DNA of 64,000 bases from Arachis hypogaea (GCF_003086295.3 NC_092039.1:65553649-65617648), one strand, 5' to 3'; positions 1-9,934 are shown, counted from the stretch's first letter. Numbers and translations are program-made. Notes: generated from the letters alone by a model not told the origin.

Positions 1-1141
1 CCACACTAATGCCTTGACTAACGTGAGTTATACCTGACTCAACTTCTTTCAGCAAGCTGAGCTAAGCCTACTAAGTTTGTAATTGCTTCAACTGAGCTAA
101 AAAGCCCATATCCAGAGACTTGCAGACGGAACTCAAGATCAGAGAAGTAGTTTATATAGGGGTAGTTTTGAACTAGAAAGGAGGATTGGGATTTGGGGAT
201 CCAGAATTGTAAACACTCTGTATTTTACTTTCCCTGTAATTTAGTTTATCTTCAATGCACTTTTCATTTTCAATTTCCATTCCCAGAGCTATGAACAACT
301 AAACCCCTCTTCATTAGGTTAGGGAGCTCTATTGTAGTTCAATGGATCAATAATAGTTTTCATTCTTCTTCTTCTTTCTTTTCTCTTGATTCGCTAGAAA
401 GCTTTCAATCCTCATTCAATTGAACAATTGTCTCGACAGAAAAATTGTTCATACTTGGATTTCCTCTGAACCTTGAAAGAGGAATGAGAAAATCGTGCTA
501 GAAATGCTTTCTCATGTTGGACTGGGTTAGTGGTTGGATGGATACAGTGACATGTAATCCTACCAATACTTTGATCTAGAAAAACATGTGGTATAATCAC
601 TAACCATACTTCATCTCTTCCCATGAGCGATTAGATCAAGACATTGGGCAATTGTTCAAGCTTAGAGAAATTGGTGAGCCAAGACATTAGGATCCAATCA
701 CCTAAGATTACCAAGGAGATCAAGGAATGCATTGATTGAGGAAGAAATGAGAATGAACTTGATGCAGATAATACAATATCTCCTAAGCCCAATGAGCTTC
801 CTCACTTCTGATCTTACCCATTCTCTTTAATTTCTGTTATTTACTTTGATGTTCATCTTCCCCATTCTCATTTAAGTTTATGCAATTTACTTTATGCCCT
901 TTACATTATGCCATTTACCTTCAGCTATTTACATTTCTTGTTATTTACTTTTTTGCCATTTAATTTTCTGCAATTCTCAATTTAAATCTACTTAGCTCAA
1001 CTAGAATACTCCTCTAATTAAAGTTGCTCAACCAATCAATCCCTGTGGGATTTGTCCTCACTCTTTTGTAAGTTTTTACTTGAAGACAATTCGGTATACT
1101 TGCCGAGGGAAATTTGTAGCGATACAAGTTTTCGTGCATCA
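1..1141 (+). mobile_element. Family-E LTR, 3' part, cut by window start
   Basis: The sequence ends in CA at 1141 after a U5-like segment. It matches, in the opposite orientation, the complete family-E solo LTR at 45665-48558: both share the purine/pyrimidine stretch around the line reading 'ccctcttcattagg', a TATA-like TATATA (153-158 here) and the same terminal 50 bases. The start of the LTR lies outside the window, so the TSD cannot be tested. It interrupts the minus-strand ORF3 of EL1, whose reading resumes at 1142. No coding sequence is seen in it; short ORFs are incidental. Confidence 0.8.
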
Positions 1142-1739
1142 GGATGATAGAGCGTTGGATGAATTCCAACCATCCTCTAGCTATGGGCTTGAGGTTTAGC
1201 TTTCTTAGTTGAATGGGCTTGCCTTTGGAATCTCTTTTTCACTGTGCTCCTTCCACACAGATGTCTAAGAGTACTTGATCCAATCTTTGATCAAACTTTA
1301 CTCTTCTAGTGTAAGAATGAGGATCTCCTTGCATTAAAGGCAAGTTGAACGCCAACCTCATGCTTTTCGGGCTGAAATCTAAGATTTTCACTCAGACCAT
1401 GGTTCTCCAATTCTTTCAATTTGGGTTCACACTAGTGTCATGGTTTTTAGTAACCCATGCATTAGCATAGAACTCTTGCACCATTAAAATCCAAACATCT
1501 TGAATGGGATTGGTTAGGAATTCTCAACCTCTTTTCTGGATCTTTCTTCAGATTTCTGGATACTCATTCTTCTTGAACCTGAAAGGGACCTCACGGATCA
1601 CTTTCTTCTCTGCCACTACTTCATAGAAGTGGTCTTGGTGGGCTTTGGTGATGAATCTCTCCGTCTTCCAAGATTCAGAGGTAGCGGTTACTGCCTTTCC
1701 TTTCTTCTTTCTAGAGGATTCTCCAACCTTAGGTGCCAT
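1142..1739 (-). pseudogene. EL1 ORF3 (putative plant transposon protein), N-terminal part
   Basis: The frame starts with ATG at 1739 and a basic, Ser/Lys-rich N-terminus (MAPKVGESSRKKKGK), followed by the domain segment with FYEVVAEKK and a KKNEYPEI stretch. The same pattern is found in EL2 (11189-12123) and EL4 (9007-9689). A stop follows at 1548. Downstream fragments in the same direction (around 1142-1540) still resemble the domain, and the reverse complement of 1142-1185 matches EL2 at about 11580-11620. The copy is therefore broken by a nonsense change or frameshift and then truncated by the LTR at 1-1141. The function of ORF3 in Athila-type elements is unknown; it occupies the position of the env-like gene. 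Confidence 0.72.
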
Positions 1740-1772
1740 GAATTGGAATGGAAAGAAAAAAGCAACGCTTTT

Positions 1773-1812
1773 CCCACACCAAACTTAAAAGCTTTGCTTA
1801 TCCTCGAGCAAA
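1773..1812 (-). promoter_or_regulatory. EL1 internal polypurine-like tract with hairpin, just upstream of ORF3
   Basis: On the minus strand a hairpin with arms TTTGCT (1807-1812) and AGCAAA (1793-1798), loop CGAGGATA, is followed by a TTAAGTTTGGTG tract (1773-1790). It closely resembles the terminal polypurine tract region of EL5 (27698-27733) and EL2 (13255-13290), but here it lies 35 bases upstream of the ORF3 start rather than at an LTR. Confidence 0.6.
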
Positions 1813-1941
1813 AATAAAGAAAAGAGAAGAATAGAATAGAAGAAGAAGAAAGTAGAAGAAGATAGAAAGAGAGAGAGGGCTCGGCCGAATGGGGCTGTAG
1901 GGTGTATGAGATGTGTGTGTATGAAGGGTTAGAAGGAGTGG

Positions 1942-1949
1942 TATTTATA
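1942..1949 (-). promoter_or_regulatory. TATA box of putative internal promoter before ORF3 (EL1)
   Basis: TATAAATA on the minus strand, followed by CCACTCC and then about 190 bases of CT-rich leader to the ORF3 start at 1739. The same arrangement is found before ORF3 in EL4 (9935-9942) and EL5 (42858-42867). A palindrome array lies upstream at 2188-2303. Promoter activity is inferred. Confidence 0.55.
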
Positions 1950-2187
1950 GGAGATGGTAGGTTTGGGTTCGGCCATGGGTGGGTAATTGGGAGGGAAATT
2001 TGATTTTGAAGTGGGTGGGGGTTGGTGGGATTTATGATGGTTTTGGGAAAGTGATATGGGTGTGATTGGGCTAGGGTTTATAGGAAAAAGTGTATGGGGA
2101 AGTGTGAAAGTAAGTGGGGTAGGTGAAGATGCTGTGGGACCCACTGGTCCTGAGAGGCCAGGGAATTTAGATTCCCTACCCTCTGCA

Positions 2188-2303
2188 CTGGCGTTTGAAC
2201 GCCCAGGGTCTGCTCCCTGGCTGGCGTTCAATGCTAGCTATGCTACCCATTGGGGGCGTTGAACGCCTAGCCAGTGCTCCCTGGCTGGCGTTCAACGCCA
2301 GTA
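2188..2303. repeat. GGCGTTCAACGCC palindrome array, EL1 upstream of ORF3
   Basis: Four or more copies of a 13-base palindrome close to GGCGTTCAACGCC (about 2190, 2222, 2254 and 2287), separated by CCAGNGCTCCCTGGCT-like spacers that are themselves partly self-complementary. The same palindrome recurs in the EL1 gag linker (3559-3920) and in family-A LTRs. Confidence 0.8.
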
Positions 2304-2499
2304 ATACTCTATCCAGAGTGTTCTGTTTTTACTGCTGAACATTTCTGTCTCTGCTCTGACTGCTGCACATGATCATGAACCTAAAAAATAACTTAAAAAA
2401 ACAAAATGAAGTAATTAAAATAAATAGAAATAATTAATTAAGGTTTGGTTGCCACCCAACAAGTGTTTCCTTAACATCATTAGCTTGACGGTTAGCTCC
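2304..2499 (-). other. EL1 non-coding spacer after the integrase-like tail
   Basis: AT-rich spacer with a conserved stretch (2445-2499) that reappears after the integrase region at 21710-21770 (EL4) and 43700-43750 (EL5). It contains a 'cccaacaagtg' segment in all three. No ORF is seen. Confidence 0.55.
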
Positions 2500-2907
2500 T
2501 TACGGAGGTGAGTATGGGCTCAGAATTTTGCCCCATACAGTGAACTTTCTTCCTACCTTCTCATGAATGAGCTCGACATGCTCTAGAGACAGGATACGAC
2601 TCAATGTATGTGGTATGACTGGTTTCTTGGTGAAGACAACTCTCATGCCAGGTGAAAGGCCTTTAGTTGGGACTTTCTTGTCCTTCCAGCCTTTAGGTAC
2701 TTTCTTCTTAGTAGCTTTGTTCTTAGAGCTTGTTGATGGCTGCCCGATACCAAACTTAGAGTTGATGTCTGGGGGCTCTATAAAGCTCTGCACTAAAAGA
2801 AATGGTTGGAACACTAGGTGTTGCAACATTGTCTCTTTCTTATCAGAGGTAGAATTGGGATTGGACATTTTAAACAAGATGTAGTCCTCTCCTAGTTGAA
2901 AAACCAT
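2500..2907 (-). pseudogene. EL1 integrase-C-terminus-like tail fused after protease
   Basis: The 135-codon frame continues the protease frame: only a single TAA at 2908-2910 separates them. Its C-terminal half (SPGMRVVF, then SRILSLEHVELIHEKVG and RKFTV) aligns with the integrase C-terminal end of EL5 (43763-43975: FTILKVFPYGHVELMEDK, then TFSVNGHRL), sharing HVEL, the aromatic/Val pair and spacing. The middle part (STSSKNKATKKKVPKG) is basic and of unknown role. RT, RNase H and the catalytic integrase core are missing between protease and this tail. A second copy exists in EL4 at 21775-21899, so the fusion is a family trait and not damage to one copy. The integrase origin is my inference from this short match. 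Confidence 0.6.
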
Positions 2908-2910
2908 TTA

Positions 2911-3357
2911 TCCTTTTGCCACATTAATCATGGCATTTACAGTAGCTAGGAAAGGTCTTCCGAGAATGATAGAGTCGTCCTCATTCTCTCCAATATCCAA
3001 GACTATGAAGTTTGCAGGGATGTAGTGGTCTTCAACCTTTACCAAGACATCTTCTACTAAGCCATATGGCATCTTCATTGACTTGTTTGCCATCTCTAGT
3101 GAGATGTTTGCAGCTTATACCTTAAAAATTCCCAACTTCTCCATCATAAAGAGTGGCATGAGGTTTATGCTTGACCCTAAGTCACATAGAGCCTTCTCAA
3201 AGGTCTTGGTGCCTATGGTGCTAGGAATTAGGAAGCGTCTAGGATCTGGAAGCTTCTGAGATAACTTCTGCTGAACCAAAGCATTGATTTTTTTGGAAAG
3301 CAATAGATGTTCTTCCTCCAATGGCTTTGTACCAAATAACTTGGCATTCAGCTTCAT
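2911..3357 (-). pseudogene. EL1 retropepsin-like protease
   Basis: Aspartic protease of the Ty3/gypsy gag-pol type, which matures the polyprotein. The catalytic segment reads ALCDLGSSINLMP (about 3160-3200) with the active-site Asp, and the C-terminal signature ILGRPFLATVNAMINV is at about 2915-2960. The frame is continuous from 3357 to 2500 except for in-frame nonsense codons at 3115-3117 and 2908-2910. The upstream boundary with the gag linker involves a frame change between 3357 and 3677. The homologous EL5 protease (49603-50187) is intact and gives the best comparison. Confidence 0.85.
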
Positions 3358-3558
3358 GAGAGCTCCTAGGTACCAAACAACTTGCTCTGCCCTAGTATCT
3401 TAATACTCATCAGAGGATGAGTATTCATAAGAACTCATGCATTGCAGAAGTGCATGCAAAGGAACCTCAATGGTCTCTATATGAGCCTTGGCTTCCATTA
3501 GTTCTTGGATAGGGTTTTCTTGAATGGGTATTGAGCACTCAGAGGGTGTGCCTTTATT

Positions 3559-3920
3559 GGCGTTCAATGCCAGCTTTGATGGCTCTTTGGGCGTTAAACG
3601 CCAGTTCCCTTACCATTTTAGGCGTTCAACGCCCAGCAGGGATATCCCAGCTGGCGTTCAATGCCAGCTTCTCTGTCTAGTTGGGCATTGAACGCCCAGT
3701 GAGGGGTTCTTCACTGGCGTTCAGTGCTAGAGTTCTTGCTTGGTTGGGAGTTGAACGCTCAGCTAGTGCTCCCTGGCTGGCGTTCAACACTAGCTCAACT
3801 GCCAGTTTGGGCGTTGAACGCCCAGTGAGGGCTTCCGCACTGGTGTTCAGTGCCAGGCTCTTAGCCATTGTTGATGTTGAACGCCCATTGAGATCTTCCT
3901 CACTAGCATTCAATGCCTTC
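3559..3920. repeat. GGCGTTCAACGCC palindromes, partly coding, in EL1 gag-protease linker
   Basis: At least eight imperfect copies of the family-A palindrome (for example around 3559, 3590, 3622, 3651, 3684, 3748, 3808 and 3877) spaced at roughly 30-63 bases. Within 3677-3935 they are part of an open frame. Confidence 0.8.
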
Positions 3921-4165
3921 CCAGTTTCTCCAGATTTGACCTTTACCTCAATGGTGATGGCCTTGCACTCTTCTCTTGAGTTTACTTCAGTGTTACTTGA
4001 AAGAGTGTCAGGAGGAGTCTCAGGGATCCTCTTGCCCAGTTGACCAATCTGTACTTCCAAATTTTTGATGGAGGATCTTGTTTCAGTTATGAAACTATGA
4101 GTGGTCTTAGAGAGGTTGGAAACCAGAGTGACTAAGTCAGGAAGGCTATGCTTAGGGGTTTCCAT
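3677..4165 (-). pseudogene. EL1 gag C-terminal linker with 21-residue repeats
   Basis: The 162-codon frame begins with a coiled-coil-like segment (LVTLVSNLSKTTHSFITE, IKNLEVQIGQLGKRI), as found in the gag-protease linker of EL5 (52078-52455). It then shows an 'ECKAIT' motif shared with EL5, followed by tandem peptide repeats of about 21 residues built on the pattern LNxSxxxLxxRSTPNxA. Four units are visible. The repeats are the translation of the GGCGTTCAACGCC palindromes. The frame is open through the repeats, which suggests that the expansion stayed in frame while the element was active. Confidence 0.65.
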
Positions 4166-5219
4166 ATATTCCTAAGAAGATAGAAATGGTGGCCTGTTGT
4201 TGAACCTATTTTGGATCCTTACACTTTGATTATTATTGAAGCCTTGCTGAGGCTTTTGTTGATCCTTCCATGAAAGGTTAGGATGATTCCTCCATGAAGG
4301 GTTGTATGTTTTTCTATAGAGTTCTCCCATGTAATTCACCTCTTCCGTAGTGGGTTGATCAGGATCATAAGCTTTTACTTCAGAAGAAGCTTCCTGAGTA
4401 CTGCCAGTTGCAGTTTGCATTCCAGTCAAATATTGTTAGATCATATTGACCTATTGGGTCAAGACCTTATTTTAAGCCAATATGGCATTCAGAGTATCAA
4501 CTTCAAGAACTCCTTTCTTCTAAAGGATCCCATGGTTTATATGATTTCTCTCAGAGGTGTACATGAATTGGTTGTTTGCAACCATCTCAATGAGTTCTCT
4601 TACTTCTGTAGGCATTTTTTTTAAGTGGAGTGATCCACCTGCAGAGCTGTCCAATGATATTTTGGATATCTCAAATAGACCATCATAGAACACTCCTTTG
4701 ATAGACCATTCTGAGAGCATGTCAGGAGGACACCTCCTGATCAGTTGCTTGTATCTTTCCCAAGCTTCATATAGAGATTCACCTTCTCTTTATCTGAAGG
4801 TTTGAACTTTCACTCTGATTTTGCTCATCCTTTGAGGGGGAAAGAATTAAGTTAGGAAAGTATTAACCATCTTTTTCCAAGAGTCTAAGCTCTCTTTAGG
4901 TTGAGAATCCAACCATATCTTAGCTCTGTCTCTTACAGCAAAAGGAAAGAGCATAACCTTGTGGACTTCTGAATTCACTCCATTGGTCTTAATAGTATTA
5001 CAGATTTGTAAGAACTCTGTTAAGAACTGATGTGGATCTTCTAGTGGATGTCCATGGAACTTACAATTTTATTGCAGAAGAGAGAGTAACTAAAGCTTAA
5101 GCTCAAAATTGTTAGCTCCAATGACAGGTAAAGAGATGCTTCTGCCATAAAATTCAGAGGTAGGAATGGTGAAGCCACCAAAAACCTTTCTTGCCTCTCC
5201 TTCAGGTTCGGCCATATCT
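4166..5219 (-). pseudogene. gag: EL1 gag
   Basis: Fragments of the Athila-type capsid region in order on the minus strand: an N-terminal piece with EARKVFGGFTIPTSEFYG (about 5160-5205), a capsid core piece around 4800-5040, and MLSEWSIKGVFYDGL, then SLDSSAGGSLHLKK and IEMVANNQFMYTSERN at 4520-4720. A basic nucleocapsid-like stretch with NPSWRNHPNLSWKDQQ follows at 4172-4330. The reading is interrupted by several nonsense codons and frame changes, so no full-length product is possible. Homologous gag fragments occur in EL5 at 59076-60070. Confidence 0.75.
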
Positions 5220-6801
5220 TCAACTTATTGTTCAAGCTTTTCTGAAAGGTTTCTTTCGGAGTGTTGTGTTTTAATTTATTGTAAGCTCCTTCTTAAAGTC
5301 CTTTCAGGTTCAGGATCAAGATTAAAGAGAGGTTCTTTATCCCTGTTCCTGGTCATAAATAAGAAAGGAGGAAAGAAAGGAAGCTTTTATGCCTGATTTG
5401 GGTCTAGAAAACTTCCAGTGAGATGTGAAGAAAGAAGAGAAAGATAGAAAAGTGAGGATGGAAGAAGAGAGAGGAGAAGAATTCGAATGAACAGAAGTAG
5501 AGAGGAGAAGAATTAGAAATAGAAAAGATAAATAAAAATTAAAATATTTTTGTTTTTATTTTATTTATTTATTAATTTTGAAAATTAAGGCTAATTAATT
5601 AAAAAGAATTGAAATTTAGTTAATGAATTTCAAAAAAAGGAAAGAGAGAAATAGAAGAATAGATTTCAAAAATTAGGAGAGAGAAAAATTAGTTAAGAAG
5701 TTTTGAAAAAGAAGAGAGAGAAGATAAGTAATTAATTAGAAAAGATTTGAAAACAAGGTAAGATAAGTTTAGAAAAGATTTGAATTTAAATTTTTGAAAT
5801 TAGAAAGGAGAAGAAAAAATAAGATGAGAAACTAAAAAGATTTGATTTTAAAAATTAAGATTAGAAAAGATAAGATAAGAATTTGAAAGGATTTGAAAAA
5901 GATTTGAAAAAGATAAGATTTGAAATTTAATTTTTGAAAAGATTTTATTTTTAAATTTGAAATTTGAGTTTTTAAATTTTTAAAGTTGAAATTTTGAATT
6001 TGAAATAAGATTAGATAAGATTTTTGAATTTTGAAAAAAAAAAGATAAAAAGATAAGATAAGATTTTGAAAGAGAAAAGATTTTTTATTTTGATAAGATT
6101 TGAATTTTGAAATTTAAAACTAAGAAAAGATAAGATAAAAATTTTAAAATTAAAATTTGAATTTTTTTTTTAAATTTTAGAAAATTAATTAAAAGATAAG
6201 AAAAGATATTTTATTTTTTTATTTTTGAATTTAATGAAGAAAGAGAAAAACAAGTAAAAGACACAAAACTTAAAATTTTTAGATCTAAAGGGGCCTATGG
6301 GCAAAAATTAACAGGAAAAACACAAATAGACACCAAACTTAAAAATTTTAAGATCAAAACAAAAATAAAAACAAGAACACTTTAAAGATCAAGAAGAACA
6401 CCAAGAACAAAACTCAAAGAATTCAAAGAAAACAAGAACATGCAAAAGACACCAAACTTAAAAATTTTGAAAACCCAACACACAATTTTCGAAAAATTAA
6501 AAGAAAAGACACAAGAAGACACCAATCTTAAAGATTGACACAACAATCAAACAAAGAACACTATTTTTGAAAAATTTTAGAAAGAAAGACTCAAAGATTT
6601 CAAAAATTGCAACAAGAACAAAAACAAAATACTCAAACCAAGAACAAAGATTAACAATGAAAATTTTTTTTTTGAAAAAGTTTTTTTATTTTTTTCAAAA
6701 ATAAAGAAGAAGAAAATAAAAATAAAAGACTCAAAACAAATTAAAAAAAATACCTAATCTAGGGAATAGGATAATCGGGGTTAGTCGTCCAAACTTGAAC
6801 A
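5220..6801 (-). other. EL1 5' leader, strongly strand-asymmetric
   Basis: About 1.6 kb between PBS and gag with no credible ORF. The plus strand is almost purely A/G/T (very little C) from 5400 to 6250 and A-rich to 6780, so the element's sense strand is pyrimidine-rich. The 6278-6540 part holds repeated polypurine-like motifs, listed separately. Confidence 0.7.
6278..6540 (-). repeat. Repeated TTTAAGTTTGGTGTC-like motif in EL1 leader
   Basis: Four copies of a motif close to the terminal polypurine tract of families A and B (sense TTTAAGTTTGGTGT) occur near 6266-6282, 6331-6345, 6449-6465 and 6516-6530 (the last with one change), spaced 65-120 bases apart. Confidence 0.6.
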
Positions 6802-6820
6802 ATCCCTGGCAACAGTGCCA
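6802..6820 (-). promoter_or_regulatory. EL1 primer-binding site
   Basis: Minus-strand TGGCACTGTTGCCAGGGAT lies 6 bases inside the 5' LTR end. It matches the Asp-type tRNA 3' end used by Athila elements apart from two or three changes (compare the EL5 PBS at 60307-60325). Confidence 0.8.
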
Positions 6821-6826
6821 AAAACT

Positions 6827-7812
6827 TGTTGCACGAATTCTCACGCTTCGTACAGCTGAACCAGCAAGTGCACTGGATCGTAACCTGAGCGAGTCAGGGT
6901 TGATCCCATAAGAATTGTGACTTGAAGCATGCTATAGTTATCTTGCAGGTCTTAGTTAGGCGGATAGAAGAGTTATTGGTTTGAATTTGGTTAAAATCAC
7001 AAAAGGAATAAAGAAAAAGGGTAATCAGAACTCATAAGTTGTGTAAACTATGATAGGAAGGTAGTTGAGACTTGGAGTTACTTTGTCCTTCTGGATTAAC
7101 TCTGGTCTTATTGTCTTCTTCAATTGTGAATGATTTCTTCTATGGCTGGCAATATGTGATTGACGCTGGTTTGAGCAGCCGCTAATACTCCTCCACATCT
7201 GAACCCTAGGGTTAGTGTGGATCCATTCTGATTGAGGGAAAAGTTCCTGTAGTTCATTCTCTTTGGTGATCCTACTCAAAATGACATTGACAAGGTCAAG
7301 TCTTCCAGATCAGAGGATGTTGTGCGTTTGGGTTCTATCCTCTACCATAGAGACCCTAATAAAGTCATGGATTAGCCGTCTAAGAGATGTATAATCAAGC
7401 TGGCGGTTCAATGCTTTCCATTAAAGTATTCACACGAACCCAAGAAGAACACGGGTGGTTTCAGGCACGCAATCTTAGTATGAACAACGAAGATGATTGT
7501 CATGGGTCATCCCGTTCATCATGTTAAAGAATGAAAATATATCTTAGAATTAAATCAAACACGGATTGAAGAGAAATAGTAATACTCTTATTAATCTATA
7601 AAACTTAGCAGGGCTCTTCCCCTCAACCTAGGAGGTTTAGAAACTCATAATGATAGAAAATACAAGCAAAAACGAAAATATGGTGTGCATCCCCCCTATG
7701 AGAGGTGTAAAAGTTCTTTAAATACTAAACTAATAACTAAAGATTACATAAGAAAGGGTAAAATATTCTTTTAGTGCTAAAATCCAATTCTGGGCACACT
7801 TGGTGAGTGTTT
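6827..7812 (-). mobile_element. EL1 5' LTR (family A), missing its U3 start
   Basis: Minus-oriented LTR with its CA end next to the PBS and sequence matching family-A LTRs (for example 50266-52072). It stops at about 7812, where the strand of the match flips to plus, so the first part of U3 is missing. A gene-like short frame at 7025-7279 is incidental. Confidence 0.75.
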
Positions 7813-9006
7813 GAGGTGGAAATATATAGTAGTTTATACTTTGCTCTGGAAATAAAAGTCTAAAACTGGCGTTCAATGCCAGCTCCGAACCCCATTCCTT
7901 GCATTGGACACACAAAAGGGAGCAACTGGTGCCTAACACCCAAAAAGGAGCAAAAAGCTGGCGTCCAATACCCCAAAGGAAGTACCACTCATGGCTTCAC
8001 CCCAAGCTCAGCCCAAACACTCAACTCAAGTGGGCCCAAGGATGGATTTTGCACCTCTACTCTAGTCTATCATCCTTTTGTACTTCTTAGTTATTAGATT
8101 AAGATATATAGAATAAGGATCACCCTTGTTCAGGACCTTTATGCCATATTTTTTAATACATTACTCCTTTCTGTAAGCTATGAGTCACTAACCTCCTAGG
8201 TTAAGGTTAGGAGCTCTGCTGATTCTTATGGATTAATAATATCATTGTTCTATTTCAATCTATGCTTAATTATATTCTAAGATATATCTTCGTTCTTCAT
8301 GCTAATGAATTGGGATTATAACTTGACCGTCATCCCTATTCTACATGGGTTCTTGTGAGTCCTTGATGGGAAAGTACTGAACCATAAGCTTGATTATACA
8401 TCTCTTAGCCAGCCAATCCATGACATCGTTGGGGACTTGGAGACATTAGTTCAGTCGAGGTACGGGGCGATTAGGGCCTTTGTGGTATAGGCTAGAATCA
8501 AAGGGGGTAGCATTCTCTTATTCGAAAGATCCGACTTTGTTTGTAGTGCTTTGAGTAGGATCACCAAGGGAATGGACTGCAAGAGCTTCACCCCCGTTCA
8601 GATTAGATGACCACTGACCTGGCATTTGATCTGAAGCAGAGGAGATTAATGACCATTGACCTGGCGTTAATCACTTACAGCCTACCATGGAATGAATCAT
8701 TAGAAGTTGAAGTAGACAGTGAGAAAAGTTGATCCAGAAGGAATAAGCATCTCCGAAGGCTCAACCATTCCTTTATTATTGATTTCACACCAATTAAGTT
8801 ATTCTATCTTTATTCTGTTTTTATGCGTTTTTCCACAACAACTATATTTTCTATCCGCCTAACTAAGATCTACAAGATAGCCATTGCTTGTTCAAACCAA
8901 CAATCTTCGTGGGATCGACCATCACTCATCTGAGGTATTACTTGGATGACCCAGTGCACTTGTCGGTCTATCTGTGCGAATATTGCAGAGTCAATTTTGT
9001 GCACCA
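7813..9006 (+). mobile_element. Family-A LTR, plus orientation, U3 start missing
   Basis: From about 7813 ('gtggaaatatatagtag') the plus strand matches family-A LTRs such as 13605-14947, including palindromes near 7868 and 7960, the 'gtgggcccaaggatgg' segment, an 'aggttaggagctctgctg' leader-like segment and an end at GTGCACCA (9001-9006). It is joined head to head to the minus LTR of EL1 at about 7812. Confidence 0.75.
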
Positions 9007-9689
9007 CACCTCATGTACCTCCACCTCGTTTTTGAGCATGATACAGTGAATCATCATTGCTCACTTAACTATAACCTCAAAACGGTTACTCGTAAGGACG
9101 ATGTAGTGTTGCATGAACTCTAACCATCCTCGAGCAACTAACTTGAGATCATGCCTACTTAGCTGGTATGGATGACCTCAAGAATCCCTCCTCTATTGAG
9201 CTCCGGGGAGGCAAATGTTAGCAAGAATATGATCCAACCTCAGGTCAGTGTTGACCCTCTGAGTGTAGGAATAAGGGTTATCTCGTGATTGTGGTAACTG
9301 TTTTGCCACCCTCATACTCTTGGGACTGAAATCCCTGATATGCCTTCTGACCGCAGTATGCCAGTTCTTTGGATCCGAGTTCATGCCACGGACATGCTTG
9401 TAAGCAACTCAAGCATTGGCATAGAACTCTCGGACCATCAATTCTCTAACCTCAGTTACAGAGCTGGTAAGAACTTCCCAACCCCGCCTTAAAATCTTGT
9501 CTCGGATCTCCGGGTACTCCTCCGGCTGAAGCTCAAAACCGGCCTCCCGAATTATTTTCTTCTTATGCACCACCTCATAGAAATGATCCTCCTGGGTCTG
9601 GAAAAGGAACCGGGTAAAGTCCTACGGGCCCGAGGTGGGAGCCTTTCTTTTTTCTCTTTCTTGAGAAGGATTCACCGGTCTTGGATGCC
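9007..9689 (-). pseudogene. EL4 ORF3 (putative plant transposon protein), N-terminal part
   Basis: The start is the ATG at 9687-9689 (MASKTGESFSRKRKKKG). Domain fragments follow: REFYANA-like residues around 9410, then MNSDPKNWHTAVRRHIRDFSP and RVNTDLRLDHILANICLPG at 9193-9384, matching EL2 (DPKNWLTMVREKYLDFS, FDQRLDQVLKDICVE). Stops and frame changes occur, and the 3' end is lost at 9006 where a plus-strand LTR begins. The upstream arrangement is the same as in EL1: polypurine-like tract, CT-rich leader, TATA box, palindrome array. Confidence 0.75.
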
Positions 9690-9732
9690 ATGGAGATAGT
9701 AAAATGGAGACAAAAGCGGAGCGTCCAACAGC

Positions 9733-9765
9733 AAACTTGAAAGGTTGACTCGTCCCTGAGCAAAG
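9733..9765 (-). promoter_or_regulatory. EL4 internal polypurine-like tract and hairpin before ORF3
   Basis: The minus strand reads TTTGCTC-AGGGAC-GAGTCAA (stem with one mismatch and one G-T pair) followed by a TTTCAAGTTTGCTGTTGG tract ending about 45 bases before the ORF3 ATG. It is the decayed counterpart of the EL1 and EL5 modules. Confidence 0.5.
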
Positions 9766-9934
9766 TAAATATAAAAAATAAAGAAAAAGAAAGTGGAAAA
9801 TAGAAGAGAAATAGGGGCTATAGTCTCGGCTAATATGGAAGAAGAAAAGAAAAATGGGGAGTGTGTAGAAGGGAATAGTGAGTAAGGAAGGAAAGAGTAG
9901 TTGGAGGTGTGGTGAAAGGGAAAGGGGAGTGGGG

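Larger units (their letters stand above)
1142..7812 (-). mobile_element. EL1: non-autonomous Athila-like element (family A)
   Basis: Reading from high to low coordinates: partial 5' LTR (6827-7812), PBS (6802-6820), long leader, gag, a repeat-bearing linker, protease, a short integrase-like tail, a palindrome array, a TATA box and ORF3, which is cut at 1142 by a family-E LTR. Reverse transcriptase, RNase H and the integrase core are absent: the protease frame runs directly into the tail without a gap. This looks like a non-autonomous derivative that would depend on enzymes from a related element. The 3' LTR is not in the window. Several nonsense codons make the copy inactive as it stands. Confidence 0.82.

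Noticed and set aside
3681..4043. Plus-strand frame of 120 codons opposite the gag linker
   Set aside because: Antisense of the palindromic coding repeats; palindromes naturally open both strands.
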